Shown here in pieces: positions 51,566 to 60,172 of a DNA stretch of 60,172 nucleotides. Location: positions 4,834,916 to 4,895,087 of the forward strand of contig JAHNZQ020000308.1 of the NCBI GenBank assembly GCA_019155205.2, read 5' to 3'. A program made the position numbers and the translations under genes. The stretch's first letter is position 1, and every line of letters begins with the position of its first letter. The DNA comes from Gracilaria vermiculophylla. Lineage: Eukaryota > Rhodophyta > Florideophyceae > Gracilariales > Gracilariaceae. The notes below the pieces were generated by a model. That model ran no database searches, was not told where the DNA came from, and saw only the letters and a program-made list of their open reading frames with translations.

Positions 51566-53280
51566 TCACTCCAGGTAACTGAGCCTTGGCTCATCTTTCC
51601 GATATCGGGTGACCAGGGTTTTGACCGCGGGGTTCAACCCATCGATGAACACGTTACTCCACTGTGTAGCGGGATGGAAATTACTAAAACGGTGGAAATC
51701 CTTGTAAAGGCGTACCGAATAGTCGGTTTCCGTCTCTCTGTCCTTCTGGTGGGTGTCTCGCAGAGCGGGGATGGCGGACTGAATGGCTTTGTTGGTGGAA
51801 TTGAAACGCAGCATGTACTGCAATGCTTCCAGCCAGCAGCGTACTCCTCCTTCGGAGGCTCGGCGTGAACCACTGACAGAGTTTTGTTGGTCTTCAGCCA
51901 CTTCCCCTTGGAAATACGGCAGAGTAACGAAGGCTTGGCCCTCATTCATCCCGAGTACATCGGCTCTGGCAACAAATCGTGCCAAGAACTCCAATCCTCT
52001 TATGATGGTTTCTCCGGAAAATTTCTGGTTGTGCAGTGTGAGTTTAATTCTCTTGATGCAATCTCGCACTCTTCCCATATCATGGGGGGATCTTTCCATC
52101 AACGACTCTTCCAGCCGGTAGTACGGGGAAGACAAGAGCTTCCGATATATTGGGTTAGTCGGCCCAAACTCCATGAGACCAAGGTGCATCTTGCCCTTTA
52201 TGCGTGCCAGGATAGCATCCGCAGTAGCCGATGACGGCTTGTAGCAGGATCAGTGCCCCTTTGGGTCCTCAGCAGCAGACTCTGAGCCCTCAGAACCTTC
52301 TAAATCACTCGGTGAACAACTCGAGTAAGTAGACATTGCATCATACTGAACATACTTGTGCCCTTCGGACTTCCGCCTACAGCGGTCGTTCAACATCTCT
52401 CTGTGAGCATCTCTTTGAGAGTCTGCAGCTGGCCCATCCAAGATTGGCGAGTCCGTCTGGAGTGCCTTTTCCAAAGTTTCGAGATAGGATCGAACACGGT
52501 TAGAACGGGTCTCAACCCCTTTCAAGAAGGCATCAGGTACACCTAAACTTTGCAGCATGGTGTGGAAATCTGACCTCAGCAGAAGACGCGGGTCCTCAAT
52601 CACCTCCCTTATGTGGTTAGCCTCAACAACCCCCCCCGTAGGGTGGCGAACCCCCTCGACAGGGTTTCACGGGCAGCTCGCAAAGCGCGGAACGGCCCTT
52701 CCAGGTCCTCGATCTAGGAAATTCTAAAAGGACTAGGTGCTGTTTGTGCAAATCCACCGGCGAGAATCGCCGCAAAGGGTAGAGCACCTGGTTTCAGACT
52801 ATCCAGCATAGCTGGGTAGAGATTTCGTTTTCCGAGCCATGGCCCAAAGATTTCGGTGCCTTCGCGGCTAAATTCGATCCAGACCAAATCGAGATCCAGG
52901 AAAGGAGCTAGTTGCCCGGTGGACTATCATCTTAGTGGGAGCGACTGCGAGTGATCATAGGCTCCGTCAAAAATGGCTTTTTTGACATCCTAGACCCGTA
53001 GAAACGGAAAAAGCACTGAGATCGGTAGTGCAATGGTACTGTCGCGGATTGGCGCCTCCCGTGTCTCATAGGATTTGGGTACATTTCCCGGCAGTGACCC
53101 CGGTCGTATGAGCTACAGCGGCTCCCGGACTCATTGTGGGGAGGCCCCTGAGAAGGGTAGTTTTTTCTGAACACGTGTAGTGCATTGGCGCGGCGTCCGG
53201 ATGCGCCATTACAAGCCGGTAGTTACCACACACGTGGACGGGTACTCCCAGCAATGCTGGTCATAGATAGTTAGTTCAAT
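51566..53280 (-). pseudogene. gypsy-2: gag region
   Basis: The longest open piece, 51566-52189 (207 residues), looks like a retrotransposon capsid: CWLEALQYMLRFNSTNKAIQ, RETETDYSVRLYKDFHRFSN and NVFIDGLNPAVKTLVTRY. Upstream pieces (52250-52603 and 52932-53254) carry Ser/Glu-rich sequence and a MITRSRSH start-like segment. Frameshifts and stops separate them. Confidence 0.7.
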
Positions 53281-54640
53281 AACTTATCTAGTAATTTCTA
53301 CGAACTGTATAAACACAGTAGCTACCGCTACTGTGCGGACGATAAACCTCCGCCAAGGAGGATCTCGGCTCCGATTTTACCGCTTCGCGAACGGCTCCAG
53401 ACCCTCGCCGGGTGCTTCCGCCGCAGACACGGACTGTCAACCAACCTCTTTCGCCGAGGACAATTCTACCGTGGTTACAGACTTTTTCCTTGGTTGTTTT
53501 TGTTGTTTTCCTTGCGTTTTTCTACCGTCGCACTGTCTGTATTTTCCGCCCTACTTGGCGGGTTATTCTGACCCGTCCGTGGTATAATATCTATTCGACT
53601 CTCGAGTCTGCGCCCCGTATCGCGGCTCGGGTCGTTGCTCTATTTTTACTACTATCATATAGACGGACACCTCCGCTCAGGGACATGCGGCTCACTCCGT
53701 CCGAAGCCATCGGTTGACGACCACACCCACCCTCGACCGCAAGTCAGGAAAGGGTCGTCCGGAGTTACGCCCGATGCTACTCGACCCTATCGAGCGAGTT
53801 TTACCACCTTCGCTACCCATCCCAGGAAGCAAGGTTGGACGCCTTGAGTGCTCGCCCGCTTTCCGCAGTTTACATCACAAGATCTTCGGATAACAAATCC
53901 TCAAAGAGGAGACAAACGTTCAAGTGATCATTCTAAGTCTGGAGAATAGTTGTAGTGCAATACTTCGCAAGCGGGAAAGTACACTCAAACGTACGAATAT
54001 TCCTCCGCAGAGGTAGCTTGCCGGGAAAGCCCTCTCGAGGGAACAACAGGATAATGTCAGTTGTAAGATAGAGGCCGGTGACGTACTGTCAGTTCTTCAT
54101 TCTAGGTAGTTTAGCACAACGTCCGTTAGAAGTTTTTGTTGACTCCAAAGGTGCCTGTTCCTAGAGATGGTCTCTGGTATCCGCTGTCGCGAGCTGGGAG
54201 AATCCTGAAAGGGGATCCGCAAACACCAGGCGGAGGGGAAGGTTCACTGGGCAGACAATGCTCCTACAGGCGGTGCTATGATGCGACCTGGGGATCAGCG
54301 GCTCGGAACCCGGAGGATTGATCGACGAGAGTCTCCAACCGGAAAAGTAGATGATGATTCAAGGGTGTTTCCTTTGCTTCCCCAGAGGTGGAGCTGAACC
54401 CGTAAATTAAGTATCAAGCCGGGAGCCCGCCCTGGCAGGTCTCACTACTGTAGTAATTACCTGCATAAATTAACTAGAATAAATATAAATTCTATTGACC
54501 CGTAAGGATACTGTAGCGCACGTGGGCAGAATTATGCACCACGTGGCTCAGTATATAAAATACAAGTCCTCCTTCGGAACATCACGCCATAAAGCCACAT
54601 CACCATATTTCCTTAGGAGCCACTGTACTACAGTCCTCCC
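53281..54640. other. Retrotransposon end sequences (probable LTR pieces)
   Basis: No coding sequence is recognised. There is a TATA-like ggtataatatc at 53579 and another, cagtatataaaatac, at 54549. Bases 53952-54080 repeat 48416-48545, and 54081-54640 then interrupts the similarity, as if about 560 bases had been inserted relative to the left copy. Confidence 0.5.
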
Positions 54641-54651
54641 GGCAGCACTTG

Positions 54652-55248
54652 GCGGGAGAGGTATAAGAAGCTGGGTGTACGTCTGTGTGGTGCCGTTTTT
54701 GGAGGAAAGAGATGGTAAAAGGGGAAAGCCCGAGTCGCGCCATCCACAAGATGGGGGATGTATCATCAAGGTGGAAAAGAAGAGAAGATAGCCATGAGAC
54801 AAACGATAGAAATCGTAAAGATCCTCATTAACAGAGCGAGCACAGTTAGACTGGTAATATATCCAAGTATTGGTGGTTTTAGCGAACAAGGCGGATGAGA
54901 AACCGTACGCTACGGAATATCCTTCATGAGAAGTGAACACTGAAGTAAACGAATGGCCTGGAGAGAACCGTGGTTTCCTTTTTCTGAGGGCGTCAGCAGG
55001 GATCTCGGCGCTCTTAAGTACTGTAGCGCTAATCAAATAAACAAATAAAAACCTTAGATAAATAAAAACCCACCCGGCCATTTGGGCCATCGCCGTGCAC
55101 TGTACCAGGCACTGGGCTACACCTGTAGGACGCGTGCTGCGGACCACTTGCACGGGACTTAATCGTATTAGTCCCTTCCTGTGCATTTTGTGGTACGAGC
55201 CCATGAGCGGGAATACCCGGAAAAACGGGCGTGTACTTTATAAATCAA
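54652..55248. repeat. Long direct repeat, right copy
   Basis: Partner of 48547-49150 (see that entry). Similarity ends at 55248, exactly where the Tc1 relic copy 3 begins. Confidence 0.75.
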
Positions 55249-56112
55249 CAGTATGGCGAGATGTTAATAACAAGAAGTTCTTCAAGAATAAAAAGATGAA
55301 GAAAGCGTTCGTTCTAGAAATCATCGTAAGAAAAGAAAGATACCTTGGTTTGCAAACATAAAGTATTGGAGAGATCCATAGGAAAAAGCCCTTGTTTCTG
55401 ACCAGTAAATACTTCAACTTGGATGGTCCAGAATGTTGTAAATGATATTGGCATGATTTTAGAAAACAACGCTGTGAAGCTTAAACAATACACGTAGGCG
55501 ATTTTGTAATTGTACTGGCCGGTATCAAAATATGAAATACAGAATTGAATTCGTTAATAGTAATATGAAGTGTTCACGCTACAAATAAGTTCTCTGTGAA
55601 CACATTCTACCTTCTGGATATTGTGTACAAGGAGAAAGTTTTATTTTTCAACAAGAGAATGTCTCGGTACACAAATCAAAATTGGTGTTAGACTGGCTAC
55701 AAGAAGCAACCATTAAGGTCATGGAATGGCCGGCGCGCTCAGTAGATTTAAACCTCATTGAAAATGTATGGGGTTTATTATCCAGAAGGGTTCATGGCTG
55801 TGGAAAGCAGTTTTGAACGGTTTTTTTATTTGAAGAACTGTATGAAGAATTGCTGGGACAATACTTCAATTTCGACAGTTAATAGCTACATCAATTCAAT
55901 ACCCAAACGCTTTATTAGCGTTTATTTAGCAAAACGGTGGAAAAATTAGTTACTGAGTCGCCAAAAGAGACTCAAATTTGATAAAGATGTTATGTTTTTG
56001 AAACGGTTTTTGGACTTTAATTTATTTTGAGACTCGATTATGTAGTCGTACAGTACCAAAATCACGTTTTTTTTACTTTGACACCAACTTGATATGATTT
56101 TGAAACAGACTG
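55249..56112 (+). pseudogene. Tc1/mariner-like relic, copy 3 (plus strand, C-terminal part)
   Basis: Plus-strand broken frames read the Tc1 C-terminal half: SVHKSKLVLDWLQEAT, EWPARSVDLNLIENVWGLL (third catalytic acidic region) and NSIPKRFISVYLAKRWKN. The element ends gaaacagactg|TA at 56112, a good inverted copy of the cagactgtttc start of copy 1. The N-terminal half is missing or unreadable. Confidence 0.8.
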
Positions 56113-56384
56113 TACAGAGCAGTACAGACCGTTTCCAAACCACACAACATGATTTGAAATATAAAAAAACTACCAAATAAATACTGTACACCTACAAAAA
56201 TAGGTTTCAGAAAAACGTTAAGTCAAAAAACCGTTTAATAAACACATGATCATCAATAACAAATCTCTACTGTGCGACGCTCAATAATTTGTTTTGCATC
56301 GTTTTTGTTGTATATCGCTAATGCAACGTTTTGGCGTCGAATTGATGTACGTTTTCATAGTTGAAACAGTTATTGATTTTCAGC

Positions 56385-57180
56385 CCTTTTTTAATACAGT
56401 AGAGTTGGCCGCAAATCGACGAATCGATTCTCGCAAAAATATCATCTTGTTTCTGGCCGCAAATCAAAACTCACTCTCGTAGTTTTTGCACTCGCCTTTT
56501 CATGCTACAGTCCACTTAAGAATTGCTGCGCCGCGGCTGCCCCACTCCCATGTTTTGCCATCGCCAAACACACCGTACCGAAGCTTTGTCGTGTCCATCC
56601 CCAAAGACGCACGCTGAGCCACCGCGCACATGAACACCCTGCAAGCCTTACTCGCAATGAAATTGGTCGTATTGGGCGAGCTTTTAAGGTCACACCCCAA
56701 ACTTCAAGCACATAAACTATGATTGACTAGAAAGTGTTAGTGCTCACTGTAGAGGGAAGTGATACGCTAGAAAGTAAAAATAGGAGAGCAACCGGGGAAA
56801 GAAGACGTAAGAGAAGAGAAGGAGTCGCGGACGTTGTCGGGCGGCAGTGCTGAGATTGTGGTAGAGTAGCGTAGGAGATTAGATGCGAGTGAGATGAAAT
56901 TGGGCTCGGTGCGAGCTAATCGCAGAGCAGAAAGAGGGGAAAGTGAGAGTTGGTCAAGGGGAACAAAATGACCAGGAGGCGCGTGGTGTGCTGGTTGACG
57001 GTGGCCATCAGCGTTGAGCCGAAGCTAGCTAGAGTGCCAGAACTCGCCAGTGAACTCGCAAGACATCCAGTTTGGAGGTGTTTGCGAGTTTGTCCAAACT
57101 GGCGATGTAAAAAAATTGATTGATGAAAACTAGCAGTATCAATAGCCAGTTAATGTCCAATTTTTTGTATTTGCGGCCAG
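56385..57180. mobile_element. Insertion inside Tc1 copy 2 (possible non-autonomous element)
   Basis: The segment is absent from copy 1. It is bounded by ggccgcaaat (56407) and its inverse atttgcggcca (57169-57179). Its middle (56500-57050) is much more GC-rich than the surroundings and has short open frames but no recognised protein. Interleaved inverted repeats lie at 57045-57104. Confidence 0.5.
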
Positions 57181-57337
57181 GTCTAGTTTTTGAGTTCAAA
57201 AACTGTCTGAAATTGCCTTCCATCCTCATAAACCATCATCGCCAGCAGTTCTCAAACGTTTTCAATTGGATTCAAATCTAGTGAGCGCGCCGGTCACTCT
57301 AAAACAGGCATTTCAGACTCCTGTAGCCAATTTTTGA

Positions 57338-58122
57338 TTAAAGATGAAGTTTTTCCAGGCGCATTATCCTGTTGAAGAATGAAATTTTTTTATGAAAACA
57401 TAAACCAAACGGTAGCAAATAATTGTATAGAACTTCTTGATATTTTTCCGCATTCATGTTTGTTTCAATAAAGACAATTTCCGTTAGACCTTTTTTAGAA
57501 ATGCCAGCCCAAACCATTACAGAGCTGCTACATGAATGCCTGGTATAAAACTCATGACGTTCCTTTCGAAGATCGTGCCAATAAAATTTATAGCAATCTG
57601 GTCCATCCAAAGTGAACTTTTTTCATCAGTAAAAATATTTTCCCATTCTTTTTTCCAGTAGACGTTTCCAACACACCAGTCAACTCTCTTCTGCTTGTGA
57701 TGATCTTGGAGAAAGAAGGTTTTTTTCATTTTTTTATATTTAAATAAATTTGTGCTGTTTATCTGTCTCCACATAGTAAATTTAGAAACGTTGATATTGA
57801 GATTTTTTCCAATTGTTTTGCACGATACTTCTCCTTTGCACAACTCACTTTTAACTCCTCTTTTATCTGCTAGGCTGAGCTACTTCGGGCGTCCCGGAGA
57901 TCGTTTTAATCCATAAAGAGCCGGGTTTTTGGGAAAAGTAGCAATTGTGATCCCAGAACGCTTTAATTTTTTAGCGATAGCTCTGTTGGAATGTTTCTCG
58001 GCGTTTACGTTTACGATTTTAAGCTGTTCTTGCTTGGAAGTGGCGGGCCTCGGGCCATTTTGTATTAGAAAGAAGACGGTGTACATATGTTTTTGAAACA
58101 ATTCTACATAGACTATGTGCAA
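57338..58122 (-). pseudogene. Tc1/mariner-like transposase, broken (copy 2)
   Basis: The N-terminal frame (57880-58122) has the helix-turn-helix RAIAKKLKRSGITIATF and the GLKRSPGRPK linker. The next (57517-57843) reads GEVSCKTIGKNLNI and WENIFTDEKSSLWMD, with the first catalytic Asp. The last (57338-57610) reads SVMVWAGISKKGLTEIVFIE; the second Asp (QQDNAP) follows in another frame. Stops replace conserved Trp codons further on. Confidence 0.85.
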
Positions 58123-58174
58123 AATCTAGTCTACAGTACAGTTTTGCAGCCCTTTTGAGGGGTATTATGTTGAG

Positions 58175-58296
58175 GTTACCACCCGGCTGCGAGGGATGAT
58201 AACGCCCGAGAGCTATGATATGAACCCGAGGCGCAATCGAGTGGTGAATATCATGGCCCGAGGGCGGTTATCATCCTGACGCAGTCGGGTGATAAC
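58175..58296. repeat. 122-bp near-palindrome
   Basis: Arms 58175-58230 and about 58241-58296 are inverted copies (left gttaccacccggctgcg; right, reversed, gttatcacccgactgcg) with a few mismatches and one-base gaps. It lies 35 bases outside the Tc1 copy 2 end. Confidence 0.85.
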
Positions 58297-59335
58297 ATGC
58301 TTATCATCTGGGCTTTACACTTAATATTAATATCTTCATATCATAACAGTAAACGTTGCGATTCATGCTCAAAAGTGTCCAATCGATTAGATAGTTTGTA
58401 GTGTTCGCCTTGCGTACTGTATACTTTCCGGCTTTTGCTATATCTCGTGCTGGTTTTCTTATATCTCCGTGCAGTGCAAGATATCAGAGCCAAAGTACAA
58501 GATATACAAAGCTCTAGTACAAGATATAGGCTTTACGGAATATTTTCACTTTTCAGACACTATTTTTTGGGGTATATCTAGCTTACCCAGTTGATAAATT
58601 TTTGCTCTTAATTCCACAGCAGTGAGTGGCTCCGAAAAACACAAAAACCCAGTTTATGTATGCACAACGGTCATAAACCTCCCGTATTTGTGTACACACA
58701 AACAGGCAATTTGCCCGACGCTCAGTCGCGGATGTAGTTGTTTCTGTGCCCGCACAAATGAGCAGTTTGCTTTGCTTCCAAACAGCGCCAAGCACGGAGC
58801 AGCACAGGTACGGTCCTCCACCGCTGTTCAGGCATGCCCAGTCCCAATCACGCTCACCACGCGCCGCTTCTCCACCACAGTCGCGAACCGCTTCGGGCCC
58901 CAAAGCAGCTCACACACAGTTTTCTATCGCTGCTTCAACGTGCTTCATACCAATCATCCCGCCACGCAGAGCTTTGTCTTTACCGCAGCGCACAACGTCA
59001 AGTTCCACGCTCAAAGCAGAACCCGCACAGTCCTTTACCGCTCTTTCAACTTTATTCGTTCTAATCATTTTACCACGCGCAACTTTTCCTCCACCACCAC
59101 GCACCTCTTCAGGCTCCTTGCAAGACACAGCTCTCGCTTGTTGGTAATCGAATTTGCCAACCCGAACGAGGACCCTTGCACTACTCATACGGACTTTCTC
59201 ACCCTCCGTTTCAACAGTGTGCAACAGCGGCAGTTCGTATCAAACACCGCACCTATTTAACCTGCGACTAATCTCCACATCGTTTTATCTACATCTTGCC
59301 TACCAATCAACCCTACCCCACTATTGATTGCAAAC
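58297..59335. other. Upstream region of the DUF6818-type gene
   Basis: It contains three spaced acaagatat-like motifs at 58475-58530 and then a GC-balanced, pyrimidine-rich stretch with a triple 111-bp repeat (58770-59109). An ATG-started 129-residue frame at 58758-59147 spans the repeats but has no recognised domain. This is likely promoter and 5' leader. Confidence 0.45.
58770..59109 (+). repeat. About 111-bp x3 degenerate tandem repeat
   Basis: Units start near 58770, 58889 and 59001. Shared features per unit are caaagcag, a gcacag/cacag block, ctttcaac-like and aatca, then ccacgcgcaact-like and ccaccac. The period of about 111 is divisible by three and two frames stay open across it, so coding origin is possible. 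Confidence 0.6.
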
Positions 59336-60139
59336 ATGGCACAATCAAACTGGAATGGCGACCCTGAGCTTCTAGCTCGCGACACCTCAAATTCTCACAC
59401 TCCATGTCCCGCCCCCCCGAGTGGTCAAGTTCAAGCTCCAAAGCCTCTCATTGAAGACCAAAGCCCTCGTTACGCAGGCGCAGCGAATATATCAACGACC
59501 ACGCTCCCTGATGCATCCAATCGCAACACGGTTTTTAACCTTGATAGTCCATCGACTACGCAAAGGCTTTCGCCATTAAAGAGAAATCACCCCTCAATTC
59601 CGATGCCAAACCGTGGCGCAAGCAATATGCACACAGGCCTAAAGCGGAGTCGGAGAGAACTCAAGAAAGAAGCCACATCTACCGGCCGAGGGGCAACATT
59701 TACCGAGAAAGCAATACACAGTTTGTTGGATGTTCTTGAACAGGAACTTCCCATCGGTGCGGATGAGTGGGACGCGATCACCGCCATACACAAAACCAAC
59801 TACCCTGACGAGAACAGAAGTACTGATACTCTGAGGAGAAAATTCGCGCTACTATATCGAAAAGCCGCACCCACAGGAGATCCGCGAATTCCACTTTCAG
59901 TTCCAAGAGCCAAAAAGATCAGAAAAGACATGACCGAACGAATTGATCTTGGAGATGGTGATGACAACGGTGTTGATGGGGTGTTTAGCGGCGAAGAATA
60001 TAATGAACAACAACAGACAGTGACAGACCTAGGTCAAGAAAAGGTACGCGGTGAAGATGAAGAAGCAGCACCTCCTCAACGGTCCGACACACAGTCCATC
60101 ACCATCCCCACGTACCCCATTGTTCACAAGAGAGCTTGA
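59336..60139 (+). CDS. DUF6818-type (SANT/Myb-like) protein
   Basis: The ATG at 59336 gives 267 residues. The first 100 are Ser/Pro/Thr-rich. A basic stretch with KRSRRELKK (about 104-112) could be a nuclear localisation signal. The conserved domain at about 120-197 reads FTEKAIHSLLDVLEQELPIG, DEWDAIT, DTLRRKFALLYRK and PTGDPRIPLSVPRAKKIRKD. This is the DUF6818 pattern, a SANT/Myb-like domain known from fungi, oomycetes and algae, in both host genes and transposon-linked proteins. The C-terminus is acidic and Gln-rich. The frame is intact, unlike every element gene to its left. I cannot tell a host regulator from a protein of an unrecognised element; DNA binding is inferred from the domain type. 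Confidence 0.75.
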   Translation: MAQSNWNGDPELLARDTSNSHTPCPAPPSGQVQAPKPLIEDQSPRYAGAANISTTTLPDASNRNTVFNLDSPSTTQRLSPLKRNHPSIPMPNRGASNMHTGLKRSRRELKKEATSTGRGATFTEKAIHSLLDVLEQELPIGADEWDAITAIHKTNYPDENRSTDTLRRKFALLYRKAAPTGDPRIPLSVPRAKKIRKDMTERIDLGDGDDNGVDGVFSGEEYNEQQQTVTDLGQEKVRGEDEEAAPPQRSDTQSITIPTYPIVHKRA

Positions 60140-60172
60140 CGAGTCGACAAGCAGGACATGAATGTCCTCGAA

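Larger units (their letters stand above)
56125..58140 (-). mobile_element. Tc1/mariner-like element, copy 2 (with internal insertion)
   Basis: It begins TA|cagaccgtttcc at 56125 and ends near 58140 in the same acagtacagtttt end as copy 1. It is about 800 bases longer than copy 1 because of an insertion between about 56385 and 57180. Broken transposase frames occupy 57338-58122. Confidence 0.8.

Noticed and set aside
54548..55204. 218-residue minus-strand open frame
   Set aside because: It lies within the long direct repeat; the related copy at 48547-49150 does not keep the frame, and no domain is seen.
58622..59260. 212-residue plus-strand frame over the 111-bp repeats
   Set aside because: It has a GTG start and no internal Met; the repeat structure alone keeps the frame open.

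Overview
The window is nuclear DNA from a photosynthetic eukaryote, most likely a red alga. It carries a nuclear chlorophyll synthase with a plastid-targeting N-terminus beside ordinary eukaryotic genes (26S proteasome ATPase, dolichol-pathway ALG11, anoctamin, bZIP, J-protein). The genes are almost all intronless, closely packed and intermixed by strand. They end abruptly in about 33 kb of decayed transposable elements. Tight gene clusters separated by repeat blocks are what is known of florideophyte red algae such as Chondrus; the assignment to that group is my inference.

Bases 1-25.4 kb form the gene-rich part. In order: a secreted carbohydrate-binding-like protein (+), bZIP factor (-), three-exon anoctamin (-), type II J-protein (-) divergent from chlorophyll synthase (+), a 1,636-residue Slo-type potassium channel (-), ALG11 (-), proteasome subunit Rpt5 (-) divergent from a 73-residue mitochondrial-type bL36 (+), and a 1,432-residue RING-kinase-armadillo protein (+). 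The first 9.6 kb is extremely GC-rich with GC-ended codons; the genes from 10 to 25 kb have mixed codon use.

Bases 27.3-58.3 kb are transposon territory. There is a 2.8 kb piggyBac-like element with readable termini and a second copy cut by a 100-N assembly gap. Three Tc1/mariner relics include two lying tail to tail. A chromodomain-type gypsy relic is split by a pogo/Tigger element inside its RNase H. A full-length but dead copia element has paired LTRs of about 355 bp. A second gypsy relic lies near a duplicated 0.6 kb repeat. All element coding regions show stops, frameshifts or lost catalytic residues. Bases 59.3-60.1 kb hold an intact gene for a DUF6818-type (SANT-like) protein.

The host genes do not form a pathway. 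Two encode members of families known for calcium- or ion-gated membrane transport (anoctamin, Slo), but no operon-like link is visible. The most unusual items are the RING-kinase-armadillo architecture (resembling plant KEG with a different C-terminus), the Slo channel without a charged S4 or calcium bowl, and a tRNA-like Pol III-style module conserved inside both piggyBac copies. Next come CTAG rather than TTAA at the piggyBac ends, and a 122-bp near-palindrome next to a Tc1 copy.
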